The translations under genes were made by a program, and so were the position numbers. Shown piece after piece: positions 33,487 through 41,790 of a stretch of 64,000 nt of DNA (the stretch's first letter is position 1; each line of letters starts with the position of its first letter). The notes beneath the pieces were generated by a model. The model had not been told where the DNA came from and searched no databases. It saw nothing but the letters and a program-made list of their open reading frames with translations. The stretch is taken from contig NZ_JAPJDC010000001.1 of assembly GCF_026241855.1 (NCBI RefSeq), forward strand, positions 2,356,001 through 2,420,000, written 5' to 3'. Source of the DNA: Curtobacterium flaccumfaciens pv. betae (GTDB taxonomy: Bacteria > Actinomycetota > Actinomycetes > Actinomycetales > Microbacteriaceae).

Positions 33487-35972
33487 CGGTTCGTCAGGCG
33501 CCGCTTGATCTTGCCCGCGACGCTGCGCGGACCCTCGGTGCGGAAGTAGTGCACAGCACGGCCGACGTCGTAGCGGACGCCCGACAGCGGCTTGCGCTCG
33601 GGCACGCGCACGCGCATCTGGTGCGGTTCGACGGCCGAGACGGTGTCGCGCACCGACTTGTCAGCCGCGCGGACGGGGTTCCGGCAGAACTCGACGAGCG
33701 GCGCGAGGACGTTCTCCCACGTGAACTGCTCGCGGATGCGGTCGACGTTGCCGATGAACTCGGCGCGGGCCTTCTTGTCGAAGAGCGCGGTCTCCAGCGC
33801 GTCGGCGAGGCCGTCGATGTCCTGCTCGTGCACGGCGATCCCGAGCTTCTCGGCAGCGACCAGGTCACCGAAGGAGTCACCGGCGGTCGTCACGATCGGC
33901 AGACGGGCCCACAGGTAGTCGAGGATCCGGGTGCGGAACGAGAACGTCGTCTCGAGGTGCTCGTAGTGCGTCGAGACACCGGCGTCGGCCTCGAGCAGGT
34001 ACGCACCGCGCTCCTCGTACGGGATCCAGGCGTCGTTGAAGAAGACGTTCGTGCCCGTGAGTCCGAGGGCGTCGGCCTCGGCACGCACCTTGGCGACGAT
34101 GTCCATCTCGGGGACGTCCGGGTTCGGGTGCTGCACGCCCATGAAGAACAGCTTGACGTTCGGCTTCCGCTCGGCGAGCCGGCCGATCGAGCGCACGAGC
34201 GTGATCGGGTCGAACCAGTCGTAGATCCCGCCACCCCACACGACGAGCTTGTCGGTCTTGCCGATGCCCGGCACCACGCCCTTGACCCGCTGCTGGTCGT
34301 GCACGGGCGGCGTCGAGGAGAGGCCGAACGGCACGACGCCGATGAGCGAGCGCAGGTCGGGATCGCGGGAGTACGTCCGGGCGTTCACCCGCCCGGACCC
34401 GGCGAGCTGGCCGAGCCAGAACATCCGCTGCCGTTCCGAGGCGCAGATGAAGTAGTCGCCGAGCTCGAGCTGGTGGTTCAGCGTGTCCGAGGCGTCGAGG
34501 ATCTGACGGTTCCACTGGTCGACGTCGTCGCTGCGGCCCTGCTCGAGCTGCTCGAGGTGCAGCGGGTCGTAGACATCGACGACGAGGATCTTGCGCGTGG
34601 ACTCGAGCACCGGGAACAGCCGGAGCGCGTGGCCCTGGACGATGATGACGTCCGCCCACGCCTCGTGCTCGACCATCTGCCGCGGGTGACGGTGCGGCAC
34701 GGTGACGACGTCGTACGACGGGTCGATCTGCGACGAGCGCGTGAGGCTGATCACACGCACGTCGTGCTCGTTCGCGAGCTGCTTCGCCATCTGGGTGGCG
34801 CGGATCGCCGGTCCGGCCATCTTCTCGCCGATCGAGTCGCCGGTGATGATGAGGACGCGACGACGGGTCCCGACCTCGAGCACGCCGAGCGAGTGCACGA
34901 TCTTGTCGTAGCCGGCCAGGTAGTTCTCGATCGGGTACGCGGGCTCGTCACGGTTGCCGAACAGGCGCAGGAGCTCGCGGTCACTGCGGACACGGCTCGC
35001 CTGGATCGCGCGGCGCGACTCGGTCATCGAGGGCAGCTGCTCGACGAACTGGTCGACGCCGTAGATGCCCGCCATGCTCGTCTTCGGCACCGGGATGGTC
35101 GGGACGCTGTCGTCGCCCGGGTTGCGGAGGTCGAGCTCGGTGGAGTCGAGTTCACCGCGGCCGACGGCCCGACGGACAGCCAGCGCGAGCGATCCCGGCA
35201 GTGCCGCCGCGAGCTGCTCGTCACCGAGGTTCTTGTACAGGGTGAAGAGCGCGTTCCGCTCGAGCAGGTACGTCTCGCGGAAGTCGCCGAACTTGTTCAT
35301 CGACGCGTGGTGCTTGTGGAACGCGACCGACTTCGGCTGGTAGCGGAAGCGCCACCCGAGCAGGTTGAGACGCCATCCCAGGTCGACGTCCTCGTAGAAC
35401 ATGAAGTAGCGGTCGTCGAACCCGCCGAGCTGCTCGAACAGCTCCGCACGGATGAACATCGCCGCACCCGTGCCGAACAGCACGTCGGTCTCGGATTCCC
35501 AGCGGCCGGTGTCCGGCGACCCGGCGAAGGGCTTGTAGCCCATGCCGTACCAGGTCATCGCGGCCTCGGTGAAGTCGACGTTGACGCCTTCCCAGTCGAG
35601 GACCTTCGACGCCACGGCACCGATGTCCGCGCCGGCGGCGAAGGTCGCCATCGCCTCGCGCACCCAGCCGGTGTCCGGACGGGCATCGTTGTTCAGGAAC
35701 GCCACGATCTCGCCGGAGGAGTGCTCGACGCCGAGGTTGCAGCCGCCCGTGAACCCGAGGTTGGCACCGGAGTCGACGAACGTGAAGTCGAGGTCGGAGG
35801 CCTTGAGCCGTCCGACGTGCTCGGGGCCGGAGCCGTTGTCCACGACGATGACCTCGAGCCGGTCCTGCGGCCAGTCCTGCTTGCGGAGCTCGGCGATGCT
35901 CGTCAGTGTGTCGTCCGTGCCCTTGTAGTTCACGAGAACGACGGACACGACTCCTGGCTTGCGCTCTGTCAC
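33483..35972 (-). CDS. Bifunctional GT2-GT4 glycosyltransferase
   Basis: An 829-residue fusion. The N-terminal GT2 domain (about 1-270) starts VSVVLVNYKGTDDTLTSI and holds VVDNGSG, FLNNDARP and the FMFYEDVDLGWRL signature of rhamnosyl-type GT2 enzymes. A helical linker (about 270-380) leads to a GT4-like GT-B domain (about 385-760) with RVLIITGDSIGEKMAGPAIR, VVPFGL and the donor-site LLEADAGVSTHYEHLETTFSFR and RILDYLWARLPIVTTAGD. A basic tail ends the protein. GTG at 35972 has GGAGGAA upstream. Two sugars could be added in sequence to one acceptor; specific sugars cannot be read. Coupled to the mannose synthase. Confidence 0.88.
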   Translation of the reverse strand: MTERKPGVVSVVLVNYKGTDDTLTSIAELRKQDWPQDRLEVIVVDNGSGPEHVGRLKASDLDFTFVDSGANLGFTGGCNLGVEHSSGEIVAFLNNDARPDTGWVREAMATFAAGADIGAVASKVLDWEGVNVDFTEAAMTWYGMGYKPFAGSPDTGRWESETDVLFGTGAAMFIRAELFEQLGGFDDRYFMFYEDVDLGWRLNLLGWRFRYQPKSVAFHKHHASMNKFGDFRETYLLERNALFTLYKNLGDEQLAAALPGSLALAVRRAVGRGELDSTELDLRNPGDDSVPTIPVPKTSMAGIYGVDQFVEQLPSMTESRRAIQASRVRSDRELLRLFGNRDEPAYPIENYLAGYDKIVHSLGVLEVGTRRRVLIITGDSIGEKMAGPAIRATQMAKQLANEHDVRVISLTRSSQIDPSYDVVTVPHRHPRQMVEHEAWADVIIVQGHALRLFPVLESTRKILVVDVYDPLHLEQLEQGRSDDVDQWNRQILDASDTLNHQLELGDYFICASERQRMFWLGQLAGSGRVNARTYSRDPDLRSLIGVVPFGLSSTPPVHDQQRVKGVVPGIGKTDKLVVWGGGIYDWFDPITLVRSIGRLAERKPNVKLFFMGVQHPNPDVPEMDIVAKVRAEADALGLTGTNVFFNDAWIPYEERGAYLLEADAGVSTHYEHLETTFSFRTRILDYLWARLPIVTTAGDSFGDLVAAEKLGIAVHEQDIDGLADALETALFDKKARAEFIGNVDRIREQFTWENVLAPLVEFCRNPVRAADKSVRDTVSAVEPHQMRVRVPERKPLSGVRYDVGRAVHYFRTEGPRSVAGKIKRRLTNR

Positions 35973-36051
35973 GGCGAGTTCCTCCAGCTGCAGCCGCGGG
36001 CGCGGCACGGGTCGGTGATCCGGCCGTCGAGGATGCCCGACGGCCGACAAC

Positions 36052-36057
36052 ACCCTA
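36052..36057 (-). promoter_or_regulatory. Possible -10 for the GT2-GT4 gene
   Basis: TAGGGT reads on the minus strand about 80 bases before the GTG at 35972. No clear -35 is visible. Confidence 0.3.
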
Positions 36058-36101
36058 CAAGGCGCAGCACGGCGCTCGGCGGAGGTCGTGCCCGGGTCGG
36101 G

Positions 36102-36114
36102 CACAATGGGCACC
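36102..36114 (+). promoter_or_regulatory. Leaderless-type -10 deciding the start at 36115
   Basis: CACAAT (36102-36107) is followed by 7 bases and GTG at 36115. If real, the in-frame ATG at 36106 overlaps the -10 itself and cannot be the start. Confidence 0.4.
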
Positions 36115-37434
36115 GTGACGCACCACTCGATCCCCACGGCCCCCGCCCCGTCCCCGCTCGCCGCCGAGTACGACGCGATCGCTCGTGGCGACCACGCGAC
36201 GGGCAGCAGGGGGACGATCCGCTTCGCGGTGTCGACGGACGACACCACCGAGGGCAAGGGCGACCTGTTCGTCGCGCTCGGGCTCGCCCGGGCGCTGCGT
36301 GCGCACGGCTGGGGCGTGGACCTGTGGCCGATCCGCCGCTGGGCCGAGGACGTCCCCGACGACACCACCGTGCTCGTCAGCATGATCGAGTCGTTCGTCC
36401 CCGGACTCGTGCCGTCCCGCACCGCCACGGTGGCGTGGGTGCGCAACTGGACGGCACAGTGGGCATCGTCGCCCTCCCTCGCCGAGTTCGACGCCGTGTG
36501 GGCGTCGTCCTCGATCGCCCGCGACGCCCTGTCCGAGGTGGTCGACGTCCCCGTCGAGGTGGTCCCGATCGGCGTCGACCTCGACCTGTTCCGGCCCGAC
36601 GTGGACGGGACGCCCGGCCCGCGGACCGGACGCACCGTCACCACCGTCAACTTCTGGGGTGCCCGGCGCGGCGTGCAGGACGTGCTGCAGCAGGTGGCGC
36701 CGACCGAGCCCGTCGTCTGGTTCGCCGCCAACGTGGAGCACGTCGATGCCGCCCCGGGCGTGGAGCTCCGGCCGGCGGTGTCGTACTTCGCCCTGCCCGA
36801 GGTCTACCGGGCCGCCGCGTTCGTCGTCGACGACGTCATCGCGCCGGCCGCCGAGTTCGGCACCCTCAACTCACGGCTGTACGAGTCGCTCGCGTGCGGC
36901 GCGCTGCCGGTGACGAACTGCTCGCTCGGTCTCGACGAGCTCGGCCTGGCCGACGTCCCGGTCTTCACCGATGCGGCCTCGCTCGAGCGCGCGATCGCGA
37001 TGCCTGCCGACGAGCGCGACGAACGCGCCGAACGGCTCCGGAACGTGGTCGTGGAACGCCACTCGTACGCCCGACGAGCCGAACAGGTCGCGCCGTCGCT
37101 CGACGCCGCGCTGGAGCGCGCAGCGACCCGCTCGGGCGCGCGGCACCCGCTGCTGCGGTGGGCGGCGCTGCAGCGCGAGGTCCTGCGCGCGACCGAGCAG
37201 GAGCGCGACGTGCACCGCGCCGGGGTCGACGACATCAACCGCCGGCTCATCGTGTCCGAGGAGGCGGTCGCGGTCCTGGACCGGGCCCGACAGGACGCCG
37301 AGGCCGCGCGGCGGCACGCCGAGGCCGAGCGTGACGCGATCGCGACCCGGTACGACGCCCTCACCCACTCCGCCGAGTTCCGTGCCCTCGACCGGCTCGG
37401 CGGCGTGGCGCGAGCCCTCCGGCGCCGCGGCTGA
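36115..37434 (+). CDS. GT4-like glycosyltransferase with C-terminal coiled coil
   Basis: A 439-residue protein. Residues about 35-340 resemble GT-B glycosyltransferases, with TIRFAVSTDDTTEGKGDLF, VEVVPIGVDLDLFRPD (the usual hinge strand) and donor-site EFGTLNSRLYESLACGALPV. The last 90 residues are a charged heptad-like helix rich in Ala, Arg and Glu (ATEQERDVHRAGVDDINRRL onward), probably a coiled coil for dimerisation or membrane association. The GTG at 36115 is preferred because of the -10-like CACAAT 7 bases upstream; ATG 36106 is an alternative. Single plus-strand gene facing away from the GT2-GT4 gene. Confidence 0.8.
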   Translation: MTHHSIPTAPAPSPLAAEYDAIARGDHATGSRGTIRFAVSTDDTTEGKGDLFVALGLARALRAHGWGVDLWPIRRWAEDVPDDTTVLVSMIESFVPGLVPSRTATVAWVRNWTAQWASSPSLAEFDAVWASSSIARDALSEVVDVPVEVVPIGVDLDLFRPDVDGTPGPRTGRTVTTVNFWGARRGVQDVLQQVAPTEPVVWFAANVEHVDAAPGVELRPAVSYFALPEVYRAAAFVVDDVIAPAAEFGTLNSRLYESLACGALPVTNCSLGLDELGLADVPVFTDAASLERAIAMPADERDERAERLRNVVVERHSYARRAEQVAPSLDAALERAATRSGARHPLLRWAALQREVLRATEQERDVHRAGVDDINRRLIVSEEAVAVLDRARQDAEAARRHAEAERDAIATRYDALTHSAEFRALDRLGGVARALRRRG

Positions 37435-37470
37435 CACCGGCGCCGCGGCTGCGTGCGCCCCGGGCTGGAC

Positions 37471-37588
37471 GACGACGGAACGGGAGGCGCGGTGCCAGCT
37501 GGCAGCTGGGCCCACGCCGGCCGGTTCCGGCCGACGCGCCAGCGGCGGACCGGCCGTGCCCGGTGGGGAGCCTCCCGTTCCGTCGTCC
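37471..37588. terminator. 18-base inverted repeat flanking an 81-base loop
   Basis: GACGACGGAACGGGAGGC (37471-37488) is perfectly repeated in inverse at 37571-37588 (with GCCTCCC starting at 37570/37571). The left part continues into GGAGGCGCGGTGCC, identical to the arm of the hairpin at 32652. It fills the 162-base gap between the converging genes ending at 37434 and 37597. Terminator or mobile palindromic element; the large loop contains GCCAGCTGGC and GGCCGGttccGGCC sub-palindromes. Confidence 0.55.
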
Positions 37589-37596
37589 CGTACCCG

Positions 37597-40110
37597 CTAA
37601 GAGACCGTCACCGTCTTGGTGCCGAAGTCCTTGTAGGCCCCGCCCGGCAGCTCCTGGTACCAGATGCGCACGGTGTGCTTGCCCGGCTTGACGCCGCTGA
37701 GCGTCGTCGCCAGACCGACGTCGGAACCCCATCCCGGGTGTGCCCGCTCCACGTCGGTCCGGACCGCGTTCGCCGTGCCGGAGGCCGCGCCGACACCGTC
37801 GAGGTGGATCTTGTACCTCACCGGGGCGAACGTGTCCGGGTCGATCGCCCAGCCCTTGACGGCGACGGTCCCCCGGCCGCCCGTCGCGGCGTCGTAGGCG
37901 CCGTACACGGCTCCGGTCTTGCCGGTGGGTGCGGGGACGGCGTCCTGCACGGTCACGGACTTCGTGCCGAAGCTGACGTAGTTCCCGCCGGGCAGGTCCT
38001 GGTACCAGACCGTCACCGTGTGGGTGCCCGCCTTGACGCCGGTGAGGGTGACCGCGAGCCCGAGGTCGTCACCCCACCCGGGCTTGGCGGCGGCGATGTC
38101 CGCACGGACCGCGTTCGCGCTGCCCGCGGCGGCACCGACGCCGTCGAGGTGGATCTTGTACTTGACCGGGTCGTAGCGGTCCGGATCGATCGCCCAGCCC
38201 TTCAGGGCCACGGTGTTCGGACCGGCGGTGGCCTGCTCGAACGAGCCGGTGACGGCGCCGGTCTTGCCCGTGGTACCGGTCGACGGCGGGGCCGCGACCG
38301 TGACGGTCTTCGTCCCGGCGCTGACGTAGGTGCCGCTCGGCAGGTCCTGCCACCAGAGGGTGACCGTGTGCTTGCCGGGGGTGAGGCCGGTGAGCGTGGT
38401 CGCCAGGCCGTGCGACGATCCCCACTTCGGGTAGGACTTCGCGACGTCGCTGCGGGCAGCGCTCGCGCTGCCGGCCGCCGCTCCGGCACCGTCGACGTGG
38501 ATCTTGTACCGCACCGACGCGTACGTGTCCGGGTCGATCGCCCAGCCCTTCAGCGCGACCGAACCGATGCCGCCGGTGGCCGACTCGAACGAGCCCTTCA
38601 CGGCGCCGGAGGTCCCCGTCGACGCCGTGACGGTGACGGCCTTCTGCGCCACGCGCACCCAGGTCGCGCCCGGCTTGTCCTGGGTCCAGAGCGACACCGT
38701 CCGCGATCCCGCCGCGACGTTCTGGATCGTCCTGGAGAAACCGACCGTGCTGCTGGCACCCGGGTACTTCGCGGCGATGTCGGTCCGCTGGACGTCGGCC
38801 GTCGCCGAGATCGCGCCGACACCGTCGACCTGCACCTTGTAGGCGGTCGCGGCGGACGAGTCCCGGTCGAGCGCCCACCCGCTCACCGCGATCGTGCCGG
38901 TGCCGCCGGTGACGGTCTCGAGGCTGCCCACCGGGGCCGCGGCCGGGACGGTGACGTCACCGCAGTTGAGCAGCGTGTTCGCGCCCGCGCCGACGTTGAT
39001 GCCGAAGACGCAGACGGTGTGCTTGCCCGGCGTGATGCCCGTGAGCGTCGTCTGGAAGCCGTGTGCGGTGTTGCCCGAGCCGAGGCGCGAGGCCAGGTCG
39101 GTGCGGTTCGCGTCGGCCATCACCGACGCCTTGCCGACGCCGTCGACGTAGAACTGCGCCTTGATCGAGGCGGTGGTGTCCGGGTCGGCCGTCCAGCCGC
39201 GCACGGCGATGGTGCCGCCCACGTTGCCGGACTGCGAGTCGACGTGCCCGATCGGCGAGGAACCGCCCGTGGGCGATCCGAACCAGTCGGTGTACATCCG
39301 CCAGAAGTTGCGGTTGCCGTAGGCCGAGCAGGAGTCACCGGTGCCGTAGAGGTTCGACATCGCCGCCGTGTTCGGCGTGTACGGGGTGTAGATGTACAGG
39401 CCCGCGGTCGCCTGGTTCTTGATGTAGACCGTCTTGCGCCCGCACGCCGCGTTCGGGTTGTAGAGGATCGAGTTGTTGCGACCCGCCTGGTACGCCCACG
39501 ACGTCGGCGACGCCTGGTAGCGCTTGAACTGCAGTGCCGCGGCGTAGACCTGCTGGCCGAAGCCGTAGTACGCCGGGTCGCACGGGGCGGTGTCCGGGCA
39601 GGCGAAGCCGGTGGCGTGCAGGTACATGTAGCTCGTCGGCGAGTTCGTCGCGACGATGCCCTGCTCCTTCTGCAGCAGGACCAGCAGCACCTTCTGGCTG
39701 ATCCCGCACGCGGCACCCACCTGGGCGATGACCGTGGCTGCGGACTTGTTGCCGCCGGGGATCGCCGAGCACCGGTTCGGGACGACCCCGATGGCGCTCA
39801 TGTTCTGCGTGAAGTCCTTCAGGCAGGCCGGGCCGCCCGAGGCGCGCTTGCAGTTCGGTGCGACGCTGTTGAGGAACGACTGGACGGCCGATCCGCTCAT
39901 CGCGTCGCCGTCGTAGAAGTTGGCGTCGCTGATGATGTTGCCCGGGTCGAAGTTGGCGGGGACCGCGGCCGAGGCCGGTTCGGTCGTCGTCTGCTCGGAC
40001 ACGATCGTGCCGATGGTCAGGCCGCTCACCGCGATCGCCAGGGCGGCGGTCATGCCGAGCACCGCACGCAGGGGTCGACGGCGACCGCCACGGTCGAGGA
40101 TGGAACGCAT
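37597..40110 (-). CDS. Secreted lysozyme-like protein with five surface repeats
   Basis: An 837-residue exported protein. A long N-terminal segment with TM-like core (about 14-50) is a signal peptide. Residues about 60-275 match an actinobacterial lysozyme-fold family (often labelled hemagglutinin) with LLVLLQKEQG, where Glu149 is the likely catalytic acid, and CDPAYYGFGQQVYAAALQF. Then come five repeats of about 105-116 residues with GW-A/T-x-DPD and YVDG or HLDG motifs. Repeat 1 keeps the common CVFGINVGAG form; repeats 3-5 have WYQDLPGG instead. The ATG at 40110 overlaps the stop of the upstream lipoprotein (TGATG). Probably remodels peptidoglycan or glycan at the surface. Confidence 0.85.
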   Translation of the reverse strand: MRSILDRGGRRRPLRAVLGMTAALAIAVSGLTIGTIVSEQTTTEPASAAVPANFDPGNIISDANFYDGDAMSGSAVQSFLNSVAPNCKRASGGPACLKDFTQNMSAIGVVPNRCSAIPGGNKSAATVIAQVGAACGISQKVLLVLLQKEQGIVATNSPTSYMYLHATGFACPDTAPCDPAYYGFGQQVYAAALQFKRYQASPTSWAYQAGRNNSILYNPNAACGRKTVYIKNQATAGLYIYTPYTPNTAAMSNLYGTGDSCSAYGNRNFWRMYTDWFGSPTGGSSPIGHVDSQSGNVGGTIAVRGWTADPDTTASIKAQFYVDGVGKASVMADANRTDLASRLGSGNTAHGFQTTLTGITPGKHTVCVFGINVGAGANTLLNCGDVTVPAAAPVGSLETVTGGTGTIAVSGWALDRDSSAATAYKVQVDGVGAISATADVQRTDIAAKYPGASSTVGFSRTIQNVAAGSRTVSLWTQDKPGATWVRVAQKAVTVTASTGTSGAVKGSFESATGGIGSVALKGWAIDPDTYASVRYKIHVDGAGAAAGSASAARSDVAKSYPKWGSSHGLATTLTGLTPGKHTVTLWWQDLPSGTYVSAGTKTVTVAAPPSTGTTGKTGAVTGSFEQATAGPNTVALKGWAIDPDRYDPVKYKIHLDGVGAAAGSANAVRADIAAAKPGWGDDLGLAVTLTGVKAGTHTVTVWYQDLPGGNYVSFGTKSVTVQDAVPAPTGKTGAVYGAYDAATGGRGTVAVKGWAIDPDTFAPVRYKIHLDGVGAASGTANAVRTDVERAHPGWGSDVGLATTLSGVKPGKHTVRIWYQELPGGAYKDFGTKTVTVS
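37600..39250 (-). repeat. Five in-frame repeats in the lysozyme-like gene
   Basis: The last three units are the most alike: the sequence TCGATCGCCCAGCCCTT recurs at 37841, 38186 and 38534, a spacing of 345 and 348 bases (115 and 116 codons). The two units nearest the catalytic domain have diverged further. Confidence 0.8.
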
Positions 40111-40682
40111 CACGGCACCTCCGCCGTCATCGGCTCGGACGTGGTCGACTTCGACCCGACCGAGTACTGCAGGGTGATGGACCACGTGCCGGTCGACACC
40201 TGGCTCGCGGGGAACGACGCCTGCGCGCAGTTCACGGACGAGGCGCTGGCATGCGCCGTGCTCGTCGCGCTGCGGGTGACGCCGCCCTTCTTCGCCTGGA
40301 AGGTGCAGGTCCCCGAGGCGTCGGTGGTGCCGGACACCAGACCGCCCGCCTGGAGCGTCTTGCTGCCCGCGTCCCATCCGGAGAACGTGACGACCGCCGT
40401 CGCCGGGAAGTCACCGGGGTCGACGTCGGGCTGCGGGGTCTCGCCGCTGCCCGGGAAGGCCGTCGGGACGTCGTCGTCGGACGGCTCCGCGGTCGGCTGG
40501 GTCGACTCGGGCGTCGAGGGCGTCGAGGGGGTCACACTCGGCGACGTCGTCGGGGTCGCGCTGGCCGTCCGCGTCGCGCTGGGCGAGGGTCGGGGGTCGT
40601 CGCCGGAGGAACACCCCGCCGCGAAGAGACTGAGAGCACCGACCACCGCGAGCGCAGCGATCGACCGTGGAGCAAGCTGCAT
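40110..40682 (-). CDS. Small lipoprotein coupled to the lysozyme-like protein
   Basis: A 190-residue predicted lipoprotein of unknown function. MQLAPRSIAALAVVGALSLF leads to a lipobox with Cys24 (LFAAGC). Residues 25-75 are a Ser/Thr/Pro linker that could span the wall. The remaining about 110 residues are a beta-rich domain with two cysteines (GTCTFQAKKGG and VNCAQASF), similar in layout to immunoglobulin-like domains. Its stop overlaps the next start by one base, so the two products are made together; the lipoprotein may anchor or inhibit the hydrolase. It diverges from the ABC exporter genes across 205 bases. Confidence 0.8.
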   Translation of the reverse strand: MQLAPRSIAALAVVGALSLFAAGCSSGDDPRPSPSATRTASATPTTSPSVTPSTPSTPESTQPTAEPSDDDVPTAFPGSGETPQPDVDPGDFPATAVVTFSGWDAGSKTLQAGGLVSGTTDASGTCTFQAKKGGVTRSATSTAHASASSVNCAQASFPASQVSTGTWSITLQYSVGSKSTTSEPMTAEVP

Positions 40683-40704
40683 GCTTTCGGGCCGTCCTGT
40701 GGTT

Positions 40705-40731
40705 GTTGACAAGGGTCCGGGTTGCGTCAAC
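40705..40731. promoter_or_regulatory. Inverted repeat in the lipoprotein/ABC divergent region
   Basis: GTTGAC (40705-40710) and GTCAAC (40726-40731) form a 6-base inverted repeat with a 15-base spacer, 23 bases upstream of the lipoprotein ATG. It could be an operator for one or both divergent units. The half-site also looks like a -35 hexamer on each strand. Confidence 0.3.
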
Positions 40732-40848
40732 GGTAACCCCAAAGTGAAGGTTGAGAGTTGTTCTCGCGCACTTTGCCCCCCGCTCGGGGGCGGAGTCGCC
40801 AGGGATTCCGCGCACGGGGCGCGCGGCGTTCCCCCGCGGTGCAATGAG

Positions 40849-40854
40849 TATGCT
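40849..40854 (+). promoter_or_regulatory. Possible -10 for the ABC exporter operon
   Basis: TATGCT lies 34 bases before the permease ATG. The -35 region is poor (GCGTTC). The rest of the divergent gap holds the inverted repeat at 40705 and no gene. Confidence 0.3.
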
Positions 40855-40887
40855 GTTCCGGTCCTGCCCCCACGAACGAAGAGACGT

Positions 40888-41787
40888 ATGGTCGACCAAG
40901 CCCGCATGACGGCGCTCGCGAACGAGCCCCTCGTCGTGATCGGCGCTCCGACGAGCGCCTTCAAGGGCACCTGGAGAGAACTGCGCGACGTCTTCCGTCA
41001 GCGCGAGATGCTCGGGATGCTCATCCGCCGCGACCTGAAGGCGCGCTACAAGGACTCGGCACTCGGGTTCGTGTGGACGCTGGTGCGTCCGCTGACCCAG
41101 CTGATGATCTACTACTTCGTGATGGGCAAGATCCTCGGCTCGTCACGGGCGATCGACAACTTCGCGATCTACGTGTTCACGGGCCTGACCGCCTACACGC
41201 TCTTCAGCGAGATCGTCGCCGGCTCGACCGGGTCGATCGTCGGCAACAGCGGGCTGATCAAGAAGGTCTACGTGCCGCGCGAGGTCTTCCCCCTCGCCAG
41301 CGTGGGCGCGGCCCTGGTCAACTTCCTGATCCAGTTCGCGATCCTCATCGCCGCGACCGTCGTGCTCGGGGTCTTCCCCTGGCACGAGGGGTTGATCTAC
41401 CTCATCCCGTCGCTCCTGGTGATCCTGGTCTACGGCGCGGCCATCGGCCTCGTGCTGTCCGCGCTCAACGTGTACCTGCGCGACGTGCAGTTCGTGATCG
41501 ACGTCGGCCTGATGGTGCTGCTCTGGGCGTCGCCGATCGTCTACTCGTACTCGATGGTCGTCGCCGAGCTGAAGGTGCAGTGGCTGCTGGCGGTCTACAC
41601 GAACAACCCGCTCACCCTGTCGGTGCTGGGTCTGCAGAACGCGATCTGGATCCACCCGACGCCCGTCGACTACCCGCCGCACCTGATGATGCGCCTCGGC
41701 ATCGCCCTCGTGATCGGGCTCTTCTGCCTGCTCGGGGCGCAGCGGGTGTTCTCCCGGCTGCAGGGCAACTTCGCGCAGGAGCTCTAG
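40888..41787 (+). CDS. ABC-2 type polysaccharide exporter permease (Wzm-like)
   Basis: A 299-residue membrane subunit that, with the following ATPase, moves polyprenyl-linked polysaccharide across the membrane. After an N-terminal amphipathic region with LIRRDLKARYKDSALGFVW, the hallmark of Wzm/TagG permeases, six membrane segments follow. The conserved YVFTGLTAYTLFSEIV and YLRDVQFVIDVGL are present. The ATG at 40888 starts MVDQARMTAL; GAAGAG lies upstream. Only 3 bases separate its stop from the ATPase ATG. Pairing with an ATPase that has a C-terminal carbohydrate-binding domain supports export of a defined polymer. Confidence 0.95.
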   Translation: MVDQARMTALANEPLVVIGAPTSAFKGTWRELRDVFRQREMLGMLIRRDLKARYKDSALGFVWTLVRPLTQLMIYYFVMGKILGSSRAIDNFAIYVFTGLTAYTLFSEIVAGSTGSIVGNSGLIKKVYVPREVFPLASVGAALVNFLIQFAILIAATVVLGVFPWHEGLIYLIPSLLVILVYGAAIGLVLSALNVYLRDVQFVIDVGLMVLLWASPIVYSYSMVVAELKVQWLLAVYTNNPLTLSVLGLQNAIWIHPTPVDYPPHLMMRLGIALVIGLFCLLGAQRVFSRLQGNFAQEL

Positions 41788-41790
41788 ACC

